A stretch of 64,000 bases of DNA, taken from Paenibacillus campinasensis. Lineage in GTDB: Bacteria > Bacillota > Bacilli > Paenibacillales > Paenibacillaceae. A program made the position numbers and the translations under genes. Location of the stretch: positions 202,719 to 266,718 of the forward strand of contig NZ_NPBY01000030.1 of assembly GCF_002272015.1 (NCBI RefSeq), written 5' to 3'. Positions 1 through 8,263 of this stretch are shown here, in pieces (positions within the stretch are counted from its first letter, which is position 1; the number at the start of each line of letters is the position of its first letter). The notes below the pieces were generated by a model. The model had not been told where the DNA came from and did not search any database. It saw only the letters and a program-made list of their open reading frames with translations.

Positions 1-137
1 GTCTCCGGCCGTCTGACCGTATTGCCGACAAACGCGAATACCCAGCTCGTGCAATAAGCGAAAAGGAGGACGTAGATCAGTGCAGCTACCGCACCCGGGA
101 TGCCGACTTCCGGACGAAATCCGAGTGCGAGTATAGA
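1..137 (-). pseudogene. Fragment of an ABC-2 type (DrrB-like) permease, frame-shifted after the HTH regulator
   Basis: From about 137 down to 1, a frame different from the upstream regulator encodes SILALGFRPEVGIPGAVAAL, then a hydrophobic stretch ending AFVGNTVRRPE. The ALGFRPE and FAFVGNTVRRPE elements resemble the central part of daunorubicin-type ABC-2 permeases, where GFRP precedes a membrane helix and SWxFAxxG...VRxPE follows it. There is no start codon or ribosome site for this frame, and its upstream continuation (RLTICRS) is not permease-like. The permease is therefore present only from the middle onward, joined to the regulator at about 136-150. It could be a real deletion, or an assembly join at a contig edge. 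It runs off the window. Confidence 0.45.
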
Positions 138-138
138 T

Positions 139-381
139 GACCGACAAATCGTCAACCGAGAAGTGCTGCCTCGTCAGATAAAATCCATCCATCAGCTCAA
201 ATCCTCCGTCTGCGCCGGTGAATGATGCAACCGGAATACCGGCCTGATTAATCAACTCCACGTCACGGTAGACCGTGCGTACCGATACTTCAAATTTGGC
301 AGCCAATGTCGCTGCGGTCACCCGCTTCTTGGCCAGCAGTTCCAGCGTAATTCCAAGCAAACGATCCAGTCTCACGGGCAT
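139..381 (-). pseudogene. N-terminal part of a YafY/DeoR-type HTH transcriptional regulator
   Basis: Reading leftward from the ATG at 381, the first about 80 codons give a typical HTH_11 winged-helix start: MPVRLDRLLGITLELL, then LAAKFEVSVRTVYRDVELI and the wing GIPVASFTGADGGFELMDGFY. This is the N-terminus of WYL/YafY-family regulators, which normally run to about 300 residues with a C-terminal ligand domain. After residue about 80 (DDLSVI) the frame stays open to the window edge, but the residues no longer resemble the family and become rich in Arg, Cys and Pro. Another frame then encodes a hydrophobic permease segment. I therefore read it as a truncated regulator. A GGAGGG ribosome site lies just upstream of the ATG. 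The regulator call is firm; what follows the junction is discussed in the next entry. Confidence 0.6.
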
Positions 382-431
382 CCCTCCTTCGGTTGGTGAA
401 GTGTGGGTCATCTGCTATCGATCCTAAACGA

Positions 432-462
432 ATAATCCTGACAACAAGGCTGTCAGGATTAT
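432..462. terminator. Hairpin between the GH4 gene and the truncated regulator
   Basis: A 12-bp perfect inverted repeat (ATAATCCTGACA ... TGTCAGGATTAT) with a 7-nt loop lies just after the GH4 stop codon. It has no clear T tract. It may end the minus-strand operon or act as an operator for the regulator promoter. Confidence 0.4.
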
Positions 463-500
463 AATCGGTCATAATTCATTTTTTCTTCGCTGTTCGTAAA

Positions 501-1811
501 CTACGCTTGATAAAAGGCCGGCAAATATTTCTTGTTCGCCTCCAGCATCTCATCCAGCAGCTTCTTGGCCACGGTGACCGACGGCACTAACGGATGGTGC
601 ACCAGCGCCTGCAGCGCTATGCCCCGGTCTCCTGTAATCGCCGCCTCGATGGTCAGCTGCTCGTAAACCTTAACCGCATGCATCAATCCTTTGACATGCT
701 CCGGAACATGCTGTGGCGCAAGCGGAATTGGCCCTTGTCCGGTCACCACACAGTTGATCTCGATGCTGGCATCCGCAGGCAGAAAGTCATACATCGAGCC
801 GTTGGATACGTTCAGCGTCTGAATGTCATGCCGGTCGTTATAGATGGAGTTCATCAGATTGACAGCCGCTTCGGAATAGTAGGCACCGCCCCGCTGCTCA
901 AGCTGCTTTGGCTTCTCCGCCAAATTCTCGTCCTTATACAGCTCGAACAATTCCTGCTCAACCCGGCTGACGACATCCGCCCGGGTGCCATCCTTCGCAA
1001 GCGATGCCTTCATATCAGCCAGCATCTTGTCAGTCATATAGAAGTACTTCAAATAGTAGGTCGGGATCGCACCAAGCGATTGCAGAAACTCAGCATCCCA
1101 GCCGAGGGTCGGCACATTACGGGCCGTATAGGTCTTGCCCCCGTCCAGGAGCTCCGGCAGCTTCTCCTCCCCATTTACGATAGCCGAGGTAACCCAGTGC
1201 AGATGGTTGATGCCGACAAATTCAGCGAGCACGTCCTTCTCCGGCACGCCGTATTCCGCCGCCAAGAACTTCTGGAAATTGATCGGGGAGTTGCACAGCC
1301 CGACCGACTTCACCCGGCTGTGCTTGGCAACCGCCTCCGTCACAATACCCGCCGGATTCGTAAAATTGAGCATCCATGCGTTCGGCGCCAGCTCCTCGAT
1401 ATCCCGGCAAATGTCGAGGATGACCGGCACGGTGCGCAGCGCCTTCATCATGCCGCCAGGTCCGGTCGTTTCCTGCCCGATCACATCATGCATGATCGGA
1501 ATATGCTCATCCAGCTTCCGGGCGGCCAGCAGACCGACCCGCATCTGTGTCGTAACGAAATCCGCCCCTTCAATCGCCCGTCTCCGGTCCAGCGTCAGAT
1601 GGACCTCGATCGGCAGCCCGGACTCCTTCACCATCCGCTTCGCCAGATTGCCGACGATATCCAGCTTATGCTTGCCCTCTTCAATGTCCACGAACCACAG
1701 CTCGCGAACCGGCATTTGATCATAATGACGGATAAAGCCCTCCACAATTTCCGGCGTGTAGGAGGAGCCTCCTCCGATCACCGCTATTTTCAAGCCCGAC
1801 GAATGCTTCAC
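501..1811 (-). CDS. Family 4 glycosidase (6-phospho-beta-glucosidase / LicH-type)
   Basis: A 436-residue GH4 enzyme, normal length for the family. GH4 enzymes hydrolyse phospho-glycosides in the cytoplasm by an NAD+- and metal-dependent redox mechanism. Seen: NAD-binding GGGSSYTPE at 13-21, IGQETTGPGG at 111-120, the substrate loop NFTNPAG at 149-155, and the metal-binding Cys173 (CNSP) and His203 (GINHLHW). The SSYTPE form of the nucleotide loop is typical of 6-phospho-beta-glucosidases. The start is GTG at 1811, with GGGAGG nine bases upstream. It is the last gene of a three-gene operon with a BadF-type sugar kinase and an AraC regulator. No PTS genes are nearby, so the local kinase may provide the phosphorylated substrate instead of a PTS. 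That link is inference, and substrate stereochemistry cannot be read from sequence. Confidence 0.88.
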   Translation of the reverse strand: MKHSSGLKIAVIGGGSSYTPEIVEGFIRHYDQMPVRELWFVDIEEGKHKLDIVGNLAKRMVKESGLPIEVHLTLDRRRAIEGADFVTTQMRVGLLAARKLDEHIPIMHDVIGQETTGPGGMMKALRTVPVILDICRDIEELAPNAWMLNFTNPAGIVTEAVAKHSRVKSVGLCNSPINFQKFLAAEYGVPEKDVLAEFVGINHLHWVTSAIVNGEEKLPELLDGGKTYTARNVPTLGWDAEFLQSLGAIPTYYLKYFYMTDKMLADMKASLAKDGTRADVVSRVEQELFELYKDENLAEKPKQLEQRGGAYYSEAAVNLMNSIYNDRHDIQTLNVSNGSMYDFLPADASIEINCVVTGQGPIPLAPQHVPEHVKGLMHAVKVYEQLTIEAAITGDRGIALQALVHHPLVPSVTVAKKLLDEMLEANKKYLPAFYQA

Positions 1812-1863
1812 GTCAAATCGCCTCCCATGATTGTTCCGTTCCCTAATATGGCCTCAGATTCCC

Positions 1864-2841
1864 TCATACGCTCTCTTCATCAAACACAAACGCTTTAAGC
1901 CTGACTTCCGTCTCCGGTTTAATCGTCCGCCCGTCCGCTTCCATCGCACACATCAACGCCCCTACAACCGGGTCAGATGTCAATCGGACACAGCGGGCGC
2001 CCGGGGCCCGTTCTGCCACCACCCGCTCGATGGCGCTGGTCAGTATCGAGCTGTTCGGACGATTCAGCACGCTGCCGATATACACGATGTCAAAGATCTC
2101 CTGCGTCATGTCCAGACGCCGAACAAGTGTACATACGGCGTTGGCCAGCTCTTCTCCTTCGCTGACCAGAATTCGCGTGGCCACCTCGTCGCCGGCCTCG
2201 GCCGCTTCGAATACGATTTTCACCAGACTCGGAGGAATCGAAATGTTGCCGTACAAGACATCCTCATACATCGGCTCCACCTCGTCATAGCCGAGATGCC
2301 GGAGCACCAGCGGCGTGAGCAGCGTCTTAGGCCCCCGCCCATCCCAGGCGCGAATGACCGAGCGAAATGCCAGCTGGGCAAAACCGGCCCCTCCGGCATA
2401 GCCGTCTCCGTAGACAAAGCCGAATCCTCCGTATTGAAACTCCTCGCCCGCCCGGTTTCGGGCCGCACTGTTAAATCCCGTACCGCAGATGATTGCCGCG
2501 CCGTATGGCCGGCTGGTGCCTGCCCGCATGCCGATGATCGTGTCGCAGGCGATCGCATGCCGCGCATAGCCAAGACGCGCTATCATCGGACGCAGAATGG
2601 CAAAGTCCGCTTCACGATCCGCGCCGGCGAGCCCAAAATACGCATAGCTGATCTCTTCCTGAGCCGCCCCGGCCGACCGCAGCGCTGCCTCACAGGCCGA
2701 TTGAATGTTGCGCTCCGCCTCGCGAGTCGTCTGATGATTGCCGTTACCGGACATTCCCTTACCTACAATATTCCCATTCTCATCGCAGATGACCGCGTGC
2801 GTCTTGCTCCCCCCGGCATCCACTCCCAGATACAAACTCAT
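1864..2841 (-). CDS. BadF/BadG/BcrA-family sugar kinase (N-acetylglucosamine kinase-like)
   Basis: A 325-residue ASKHA-fold kinase. The phosphate-1 motif LGVDAGGSKTHAV is at the N-terminus, followed by GNGNHQ. A second glycine-rich loop (AAIICGTGFNSAARN) and the adenosine region (VYIGSVLNR) come later. Relatives phosphorylate N-acetylglucosamine or other amino sugars with ATP. The start is ATG 2841, preceded by TAGGAGTGAGACG; an in-frame upstream start at 2898 has no ribosome site. It sits between an AraC regulator and a GH4 phospho-glycosidase, all on the minus strand with gaps under 120 nt, so the kinase may phosphorylate a sugar or disaccharide before or after cleavage. The exact substrate is not determined. 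Confidence 0.82.
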   Translation of the reverse strand: MSLYLGVDAGGSKTHAVICDENGNIVGKGMSGNGNHQTTREAERNIQSACEAALRSAGAAQEEISYAYFGLAGADREADFAILRPMIARLGYARHAIACDTIIGMRAGTSRPYGAAIICGTGFNSAARNRAGEEFQYGGFGFVYGDGYAGGAGFAQLAFRSVIRAWDGRGPKTLLTPLVLRHLGYDEVEPMYEDVLYGNISIPPSLVKIVFEAAEAGDEVATRILVSEGEELANAVCTLVRRLDMTQEIFDIVYIGSVLNRPNSSILTSAIERVVAERAPGARCVRLTSDPVVGALMCAMEADGRTIKPETEVRLKAFVFDEESV

Positions 2842-2952
2842 CGTCTCACTCCTACCGCCGCCCTTGGGCTGCGTCATGTGGTGGTATACGTTTACCATAC
2901 CGCTTGCAGGGCGGTTCCTTCTACCGCTATACCACCGGGGAGTGATACAATC

Positions 2953-3876
2953 TTACTGTTTATCAGGTGGAGACAATTGGGGACCGGGATAACCCCCTGC
3001 CCCCGTATAAGCGCGTTCACGAACCTCGCTCGGCGAAGCCCCGATATGCAGCTTGAACAGCCGGTTGAAATTGGACAGATTGCGAAAACCGCAGCTTTCA
3101 GCGATCTCGATAATTTTATGATCCGTTGTCTCCAGCAGATGAACGGCATGAGTCAGCCGAAGCTGGATCAAATAATGATGCGGCGACGTTCCGACTACCT
3201 GCTGGAACAGCGCGCTGAAGCGGGATGGGCTAAGATGCGTCAGATCGGCCAGCTCGCGCAGCGTCCACCCGTAGGCAAAATGTAGCTCCATCGTCCGCAG
3301 CACCTCCTTGAGCGCATGCATTCCGCGAACAGGAACCGGAACTCGCTGCTTCTCCTGAGCCGGTGCCGTGAGATGGCGATTCGCCAGGCTCAAGAAGCGG
3401 ATCAGATCCGAACGAATCAGGCTCATAAAGGACGTCCCCTTGATGCGGTTCTCCTCCATCATCCGGCTGAACAGCAGCACCAGCTCGTCATATATCGGCG
3501 AGTCGGCATTCACGACATGCGGGAAACGCGTTCCCAAAGCACGAAACGGCAGCAGCAGATCCGGATCATATTTCAAATCGATAGCCAGCAGCGAAGGCTC
3601 GAACATCATCACGTCCATCACCAGGTTGTCCGTTTCGTAGGCCCGGTGAAGATCATTGCTGTTGATCAGAATAAGGTCGCCCTGTTTGAACGACAGCCTC
3701 ATCCCATTGATCACAATATAGCCCGTGCCGCTGCGGATATAATTGAGCTCCAGCGCATGATGCCAGTGAAGGCGCTGAGCCCCGATGAAGATCCCTCTCG
3801 TGGTGGAGGCTGTGAACGGAAATGCAGCATGGGTAAATGCAATCTGGTCAGGCAAAATGCTTTGCGGGCGGTCCAT
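2953..3876 (-). CDS. AraC-family transcriptional regulator of the glycoside operon
   Basis: 307 residues with an N-terminal cupin-like sensing domain (WHHALELNYIRSGTGYIVI, DLILINSNDLH) and two C-terminal helix-turn-helices. The first is LRELADLTHLSPSRFSALFQ and the second IIEIAESCGFRNLSNFNRLF, followed by the family signature region GASPSEVRER. The start is ATG 3876 with AGGAGG eight bases upstream; the GTG at 3885 overlaps that site and is unlikely. It is the first gene of the leftward cluster with the kinase and GH4 enzyme and probably activates it in response to a sugar. Confidence 0.85.
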   Translation of the reverse strand: MDRPQSILPDQIAFTHAAFPFTASTTRGIFIGAQRLHWHHALELNYIRSGTGYIVINGMRLSFKQGDLILINSNDLHRAYETDNLVMDVMMFEPSLLAIDLKYDPDLLLPFRALGTRFPHVVNADSPIYDELVLLFSRMMEENRIKGTSFMSLIRSDLIRFLSLANRHLTAPAQEKQRVPVPVRGMHALKEVLRTMELHFAYGWTLRELADLTHLSPSRFSALFQQVVGTSPHHYLIQLRLTHAVHLLETTDHKIIEIAESCGFRNLSNFNRLFKLHIGASPSEVRERAYTGAGGYPGPQLSPPDKQ

Positions 3877-4107
3877 TGCCGGCACCTCCTGGATTATGAA
3901 TATTCACGAAACCATTCAATTACCCCCATCCTACCACGCGACTTCAAGAACCGCCACGGATAATAAATGCAATTTACCAGGCGCGATAGCACCTCTGCCG
4001 GGAAGCAGGCCTGCAACAAAAAGCAGGCCATGCCCCGCCGCATGACCTGCCTCTGAACAGCCTTGAGAATTTGACTTAACCTAAGATTCGGCGAGCGTCC
4101 CCCGCCA

Positions 4108-4878
4108 TTAACCAATTCGCATGGACGCAGCGCTCTGCAGCGCTGCGACCTGCTCCGGAATATGGGCTACCTCACCGACTACGATCAGCGCCGGATTGCC
4201 CAGCTTCACCTGCGCAGCCACTTCCTGCATATCCTCCACGGTACACAGGAAGCTCCGCTGCAGGTGGGTCGTTCCCTGCTCAATGAAGGCAACCGGGGTC
4301 GCACCAGGCTTGCCATGAAGCAGCAGCTGCTCCCGGATGAACGGTATCTGCTTGACGCCCATATAGATCACAAGCGTATCCACACTGTGCGCCAGCAGAT
4401 CCCACCGGACCGGCGTACCATCACCGTGACAGCGGCTGCCTGTCACACAGGCGAAGGATGCCGCCACACCGCGGTGGGTTAGCGGAATGCCCGCCGAAGC
4501 CGCCGAGCCGATGGCGGATGTAATTCCGGGGATGACCTCATGCGGAATGCCGTAGGCGGCAAGCGCCAGCACCTCTTCCCCGCCACGACCGAACACGAAG
4601 GGATCGCCGCCCTTGAGCCGGACCACCCGCTTGCCCTGCAGCCCATAACGGATGAGCAGCTTGTTGATCCCCTCCTGGGGCACCGCATGCTCCCCCGGGG
4701 CTTTGCCGCAGTATATGCGGATCGCCTCTGGCGGCGCATAGGACAGCAGCTCTTCATTGACCAGCCGGTCGTACAAGATCACGTCGGCCTCCTGTATACG
4801 TTTCAGCGCCTTCACGGTGATGAATTCCGGATCCCCCGGTCCCGCTCCAACGATACTGACCCTGCCTGTTGTCCGCAT
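4108..4878 (-). CDS. cobA: Uroporphyrinogen-III C-methyltransferase (SUMT)
   Basis: 256 residues. The enzyme transfers two methyl groups from S-adenosylmethionine to uroporphyrinogen III, giving precorrin-2, the precursor of siroheme. Seen: GAGPGD at 11-16, the SAM-binding block VRLKGGDPFVFGRGGEE at 86-102, PGITSAIG at 117-124 and the TGSRCHG loop. Length is that of a single-domain SUMT; the oxidase/chelatase half of CysG is absent, so the final steps to siroheme must be encoded elsewhere. The start is ATG 4878 with an AGGGGG site; the GTG at 4887 overlaps it. It lies directly downstream of nirB-nirD on the same strand, which fits supply of siroheme to nitrite reductase. Confidence 0.92.
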   Translation of the reverse strand: MRTTGRVSIVGAGPGDPEFITVKALKRIQEADVILYDRLVNEELLSYAPPEAIRIYCGKAPGEHAVPQEGINKLLIRYGLQGKRVVRLKGGDPFVFGRGGEEVLALAAYGIPHEVIPGITSAIGSAASAGIPLTHRGVAASFACVTGSRCHGDGTPVRWDLLAHSVDTLVIYMGVKQIPFIREQLLLHGKPGATPVAFIEQGTTHLQRSFLCTVEDMQEVAAQVKLGNPALIVVGEVAHIPEQVAALQSAASMRIG

Positions 4879-4958
4879 ATGGCGCACCCCCTGTAATTGT
4901 CATTCATGAAGCTCCAGACCGTTCTGTTAAGCGCACGCGCGCGGCACCTGCATCCGGT

Positions 4959-5270
4959 CTAGAGGACGATATAGACCGAACCGCTTGTGCCGTCAATTTC
5001 CGTCCGGGAGGTCGTAATGCATCCGTCATCCGGCTCGTACACGCGCCCGCTGGCCAGGTCGATCTTCCAATCGTGCAGCGGGCAGTGCACCGCCGTTCCG
5101 CATACCATGCCCTCAGACAGCTTGCCGCCTTTATGCGGGCACCGGTTCTCCACCGCTTTTACGCTGCCGTCACTGAGCTTGAATAACGCAATTTCCGTAT
5201 CCTCGATACGAAGCGTGCGCGCGCCTTTGGGATCGATATCCTCCAGATTCGCAACAAATATTTTGCTCAT
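4959..5270 (-). CDS. nirD: Assimilatory nitrite reductase small subunit (Rieske-type)
   Basis: 103 residues, the usual NirD length. It carries a complete Rieske [2Fe-2S] ligand set: Cys44-Pro-His46 and Cys63-Pro-Leu-His66 (CPLHDWKID). The protein partners NirB in NAD(P)H-dependent reduction of nitrite to ammonium in the cytoplasm. Its ATG overlaps the nirB stop in an ATGA arrangement (5267-5270), so the two are translationally coupled. Confidence 0.93.
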   Translation of the reverse strand: MSKIFVANLEDIDPKGARTLRIEDTEIALFKLSDGSVKAVENRCPHKGGKLSEGMVCGTAVHCPLHDWKIDLASGRVYEPDDGCITTSRTEIDGTSGSVYIVL

Positions 5271-7723
5271 GACCTTCTACCTCCCAAGGTTTCACCGGCA
5301 CCTGCTCCGGCTTCAGCCAGCGGCATGAAGTTCTTGCGCAGTTCCGGATTCTCGATGATTTCTTTCCACGGATCGGTTGTCCGGCTCAGCGTCTCCTCGA
5401 TCCGGGATACGAGCGCCTGACGGTCTTCCTGCTTCTCGAGAGCCGCCTTGATGGCATCAAGCCCCACCCGTTCAAGCCAGACCGAAGTCCGCTCATTCCA
5501 GTTGGCCGTCTCGCGGTAGTACTGCAGGTAGGCTCCGGTCCATTCCATCACTTCTTCCTCGGTCTTCACCGTGCAGAGCAAGTCCGCTGCCCGGACCTTG
5601 ACCCCGCCATTGCCGCCGACGTAGATTTCCCAGCCGCCGTCAATCGCAACCACACCGAGATCTTTAATCGTGGCTTCCGCACAGTTGCGCGGACAGCCCG
5701 ATACCGCCAGCTTCACCTTCGCAGGGGTGTTGAGACGCTCGAATGCTTTCTCCAGCTCAATGCCCATCCCGATGGAGTCCTGCGTGCCGAATCGGCAGAA
5801 GGTCGAGCCCACGCAGGTCTTCACGGTCCGAAGGGTCTTGCCATAGGCGTGGCCTGACGGCATGTCGAGCTCCTCCCAAATCTTCGGCAGGTCCTCCTTC
5901 TTCACCCCGAGCAGGTCCAGCCGCTGTCCGCCTGTGAACTTCACCATCGGCACATTGTATTTCTCCGCTACCGCCGCGATCTTCTTCAGATCAGCCGGTG
6001 AGGTTACGCCCCCGTACACCCGCGGCACAACCGAATACGTCCCATCCTTCTGAATATTGGCGTGGTACCGTTCGTTCGTGAACCGCGACTCCTTCTCGTC
6101 AGCGTACTCTGCTGGCCACAGCATGCCCAAATAGTAGTTGAGCGCAGGGCGGCATTTCGAGCAGCCTTCGGGCTCGCTCCAGCCCAGAACGTTCATCGTC
6201 TCCTTGACACTGAGCAGGCGAAGCTCCTTGATGCTGGATACAATCTCATCCCGGCTCAGTGACGTGCAGCCGCAGATGCCCTCCTTGACCGGCTCACCGG
6301 CCATATCCCCGCCGTAGAGCTGAAGCAGCCCTTCCACCTCCGGTCTGCAGCCGCCGCAGGAGGCCGACGCCTTAGTGCAGCCCTTGATCTTTCCTACCGT
6401 GTGATTGCCGTCGGCAATCGCCTCGACGATGCGCCCTTTCGTCACACCGTTGCAGCCGCATATAATCTCATCCTCCGAGCAGGACTCAAGCCGGGCGAGC
6501 GGCGACAGCGAGGACTGTCCGGTCTGGTAGCCGAGCAGCAGCTCCTTCTCCCGTCCCGCAACAGATTCGCCGCTCTTGATCAGGGAGAATAAGGATGCAC
6601 CGTCTGACGTATCCCCGAACAAGACGGCGCCGATCAGCCTGTCGTCCTTGAGCACGATCTTTTTATATACACCGTCAATGTCATCCTGATACCGCAGCGA
6701 GCGGGTGCCCTCCGCATCATTGAACATCCCGGCAGAGAACACATCCACACCCGATACCTTGAGCTTGGTCGAAGTGACCGAGCCCGCGTATCCGTCTGTG
6801 TCCACGCCGGCCAGGCGTTTGGCCAGCACAGCCCCTTGCTCATACAGCGGCGCGACTAGCCCGTAGGCAATCCCCCGATGCTCTGCACACTCCCCGACCG
6901 CATACACGCCCGGAGCGCTTGTCTGCAGGTAATCATCCACGATAATGCCGCGGTTGACCTGAAGCCCGGCCGATTTAGCCAATTCCACATTCGGCAGAAT
7001 GCCAACGGCCATCACCACCAGATCGGCCTCCAGCCTGCTCCCGTCCGCGAACTCCAGCCCCTCAGCCCGGCGCCTGCCGATAATCGCAGCCGTCTGCTTC
7101 TCCATCAGGAAGTTCATGCCTTGTTCTTCCAGCTCGCGGCGCAGCATTTCGGAAGCCGGGGCATCCAGCTGGCGATCCATCAAGTGCTTGCCAAGATGGA
7201 CCACCGTGACGTCCATGCCCAAGTTCAGCAGGCCCCGCGCCGCCTCCAGTCCGAGCAATCCGCCGCCGATGACCGCCGCCTTCTTGTATGACTTTGCCGC
7301 CTCGATCATTTTGTTGCAGTCATGGATGTCCCGAAAACCAATCACGCCTTCCTTCCGGGCGCCCGGGATGGGAAGGATGAACGGATTCGAGCCCGTTGCG
7401 ATAATGAGCGCATCATACGAGGCCTCGACACCGGATTCAGAGATGACCTTGCGGTTGTCCGTATCAATCCGGACAGCGGCATCTCCTTTATATAACTGAA
7501 TGCCGTTCGATTCGTACCAATCCAGATCATTGATTATGATCTCCTTCATATCCGTGCCGCCCGCCAGAACCTTGGAGAGCATAATCCGGTTATAATTCGG
7601 ATAAGGTTCCGCGCCAAATACCGTCATCTCATACGCTCCGGGCGACAGCTTCAGCACATGCTCAATCGTTCTTACGCCCGCCATCCCGTTGCCAACCAGC
7701 ACTAACTTCTTAGGTTCGTTCAT
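5267..7723 (-). CDS. nirB: Assimilatory nitrite reductase [NAD(P)H] large subunit
   Basis: An 818-residue flavo-siroheme enzyme that reduces nitrite to ammonium. Domains in order: an FAD/NAD(P)H module with GNGMAG at 11-16, YPNYNR, and a second nucleotide fold (AAVIGGGLLGLEAA, about 149-162); two BFD-like [2Fe-2S] segments (CGCNG ... GCTKASASCGGC, then CGCTS ... GCSKC, about 420-545); and the sulfite/nitrite reductase half with the siroheme/[4Fe-4S] ligands Cys637, Cys643, Cys677 and Cys681. The start is ATG 7723 with a GGAGAG site. It is the first gene of nirB-nirD-cobA. The 175-nt leader contains a strong terminator and an ANTAR-type tandem hairpin, so expression is probably controlled by antitermination through the divergent NasT-like protein. 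Confidence 0.95.
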   Translation of the reverse strand: MNEPKKLVLVGNGMAGVRTIEHVLKLSPGAYEMTVFGAEPYPNYNRIMLSKVLAGGTDMKEIIINDLDWYESNGIQLYKGDAAVRIDTDNRKVISESGVEASYDALIIATGSNPFILPIPGARKEGVIGFRDIHDCNKMIEAAKSYKKAAVIGGGLLGLEAARGLLNLGMDVTVVHLGKHLMDRQLDAPASEMLRRELEEQGMNFLMEKQTAAIIGRRRAEGLEFADGSRLEADLVVMAVGILPNVELAKSAGLQVNRGIIVDDYLQTSAPGVYAVGECAEHRGIAYGLVAPLYEQGAVLAKRLAGVDTDGYAGSVTSTKLKVSGVDVFSAGMFNDAEGTRSLRYQDDIDGVYKKIVLKDDRLIGAVLFGDTSDGASLFSLIKSGESVAGREKELLLGYQTGQSSLSPLARLESCSEDEIICGCNGVTKGRIVEAIADGNHTVGKIKGCTKASASCGGCRPEVEGLLQLYGGDMAGEPVKEGICGCTSLSRDEIVSSIKELRLLSVKETMNVLGWSEPEGCSKCRPALNYYLGMLWPAEYADEKESRFTNERYHANIQKDGTYSVVPRVYGGVTSPADLKKIAAVAEKYNVPMVKFTGGQRLDLLGVKKEDLPKIWEELDMPSGHAYGKTLRTVKTCVGSTFCRFGTQDSIGMGIELEKAFERLNTPAKVKLAVSGCPRNCAEATIKDLGVVAIDGGWEIYVGGNGGVKVRAADLLCTVKTEEEVMEWTGAYLQYYRETANWNERTSVWLERVGLDAIKAALEKQEDRQALVSRIEETLSRTTDPWKEIIENPELRKNFMPLAEAGAGAGETLGGRRS

Positions 7724-7770
7724 CGCAGGTTCTCTCCTTTTCGGCTATGTTCAGGGGTGAAAAACAACAG

Positions 7771-7836
7771 AAAAAGCCCGCATTCGCCAAGAAAAAAGAT
7801 CCATCATCTCTCTTCTGATCTGGCGAAGGCAGGCTT
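7771..7836 (-). terminator. Leader terminator upstream of nirB
   Basis: On the minus strand, AAGCCTGCCTTCGCCA pairs with TGGCGAATGCGGGCTT (15 of 16 positions pair, one as G-U). The stem is extended inside by AGATC/GATCT and is followed by TTTTTC. It lies 50-110 nt before the nirB ATG and after the promoter, so it is an attenuator rather than an end-of-operon terminator. Confidence 0.88.
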
Positions 7837-7872
7837 CGTTGCCGCTTCTACCCGGACACACCGTTGTATCCG
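7825..7872 (-). promoter_or_regulatory. ANTAR-type tandem hexaloop hairpins in the nirB leader
   Basis: Two adjacent hairpins read on the minus strand. P1 (7853-7872) is CGGATAC-AACGGT-GTGTCCG, a 7-bp stem (one G-U) with hexaloop AACGGT. After a 4-nt linker, P2 (7825-7848) has hexaloop AACGAA on the stem GGC/GCC, extended by GC/GC and GAA/TTC with single-base bulges. Both loops have A at position 1 and G at position 4, as described for ANTAR target RNAs. P2 uses the 5' arm of the terminator at 7771-7836, so P1-P2 and the terminator are mutually exclusive. The adjacent gene encodes an ANTAR protein. Confidence 0.85.
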
Positions 7873-7904
7873 TGAACAATGTTTTTATGGTTTTATTGCT
7901 CTTA

Positions 7905-7933
7905 ACTATATAAGACGCCGGTTTTCATGTCAA
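7905..7933 (-). promoter_or_regulatory. Sigma-A promoter of nirB-nirD-cobA
   Basis: On the minus strand: -35 TTGACA (7928-7933), 17-bp spacer, -10 TATAGT (7905-7910). The expected transcript start at about 7898 lies about 26 nt before the first ANTAR hairpin. Confidence 0.8.
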
Positions 7934-8263
7934 TATACATTACATAATTTTCGAGATAAAAAAATTTTTTCTATCCTTGCGTAATCTTTTATTACCTATC
8001 ACCCGGGATTGGAAATTCGCTACAGCCGCAGCGTTTTTCCTAATCGACCGAACTGCAAACTGCGATGGAACCATCGTTTTTCTTGATGCTGCAGGGAAAT
8101 TACCCTCTTTATGAAAAAATGAAAATAAGTTATCATCTGGAGTACACTGGGATTGAAACTTAAACGTCCCGTGAAACAAGCCTTGATTTATATGTTATAT
8201 TAATTGACATGTACGATTGCAACTGATGATAATCAGCTTCTCAATGAGGGGGGATTTCTTTCG

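Noticed and set aside
594..3285. Long plus-strand open frames (434 and 484 codons) opposite the glycoside operon
   Set aside because: They are antisense to well-recognised GH4, kinase and AraC genes, are rich in Arg/His/Pro, and have no ribosome site or family features.
3894..4107. Small minus-strand gene between the AraC regulator and cobA
   Set aside because: No ribosome site, unusual composition, and the frame ends in the AraC promoter region.
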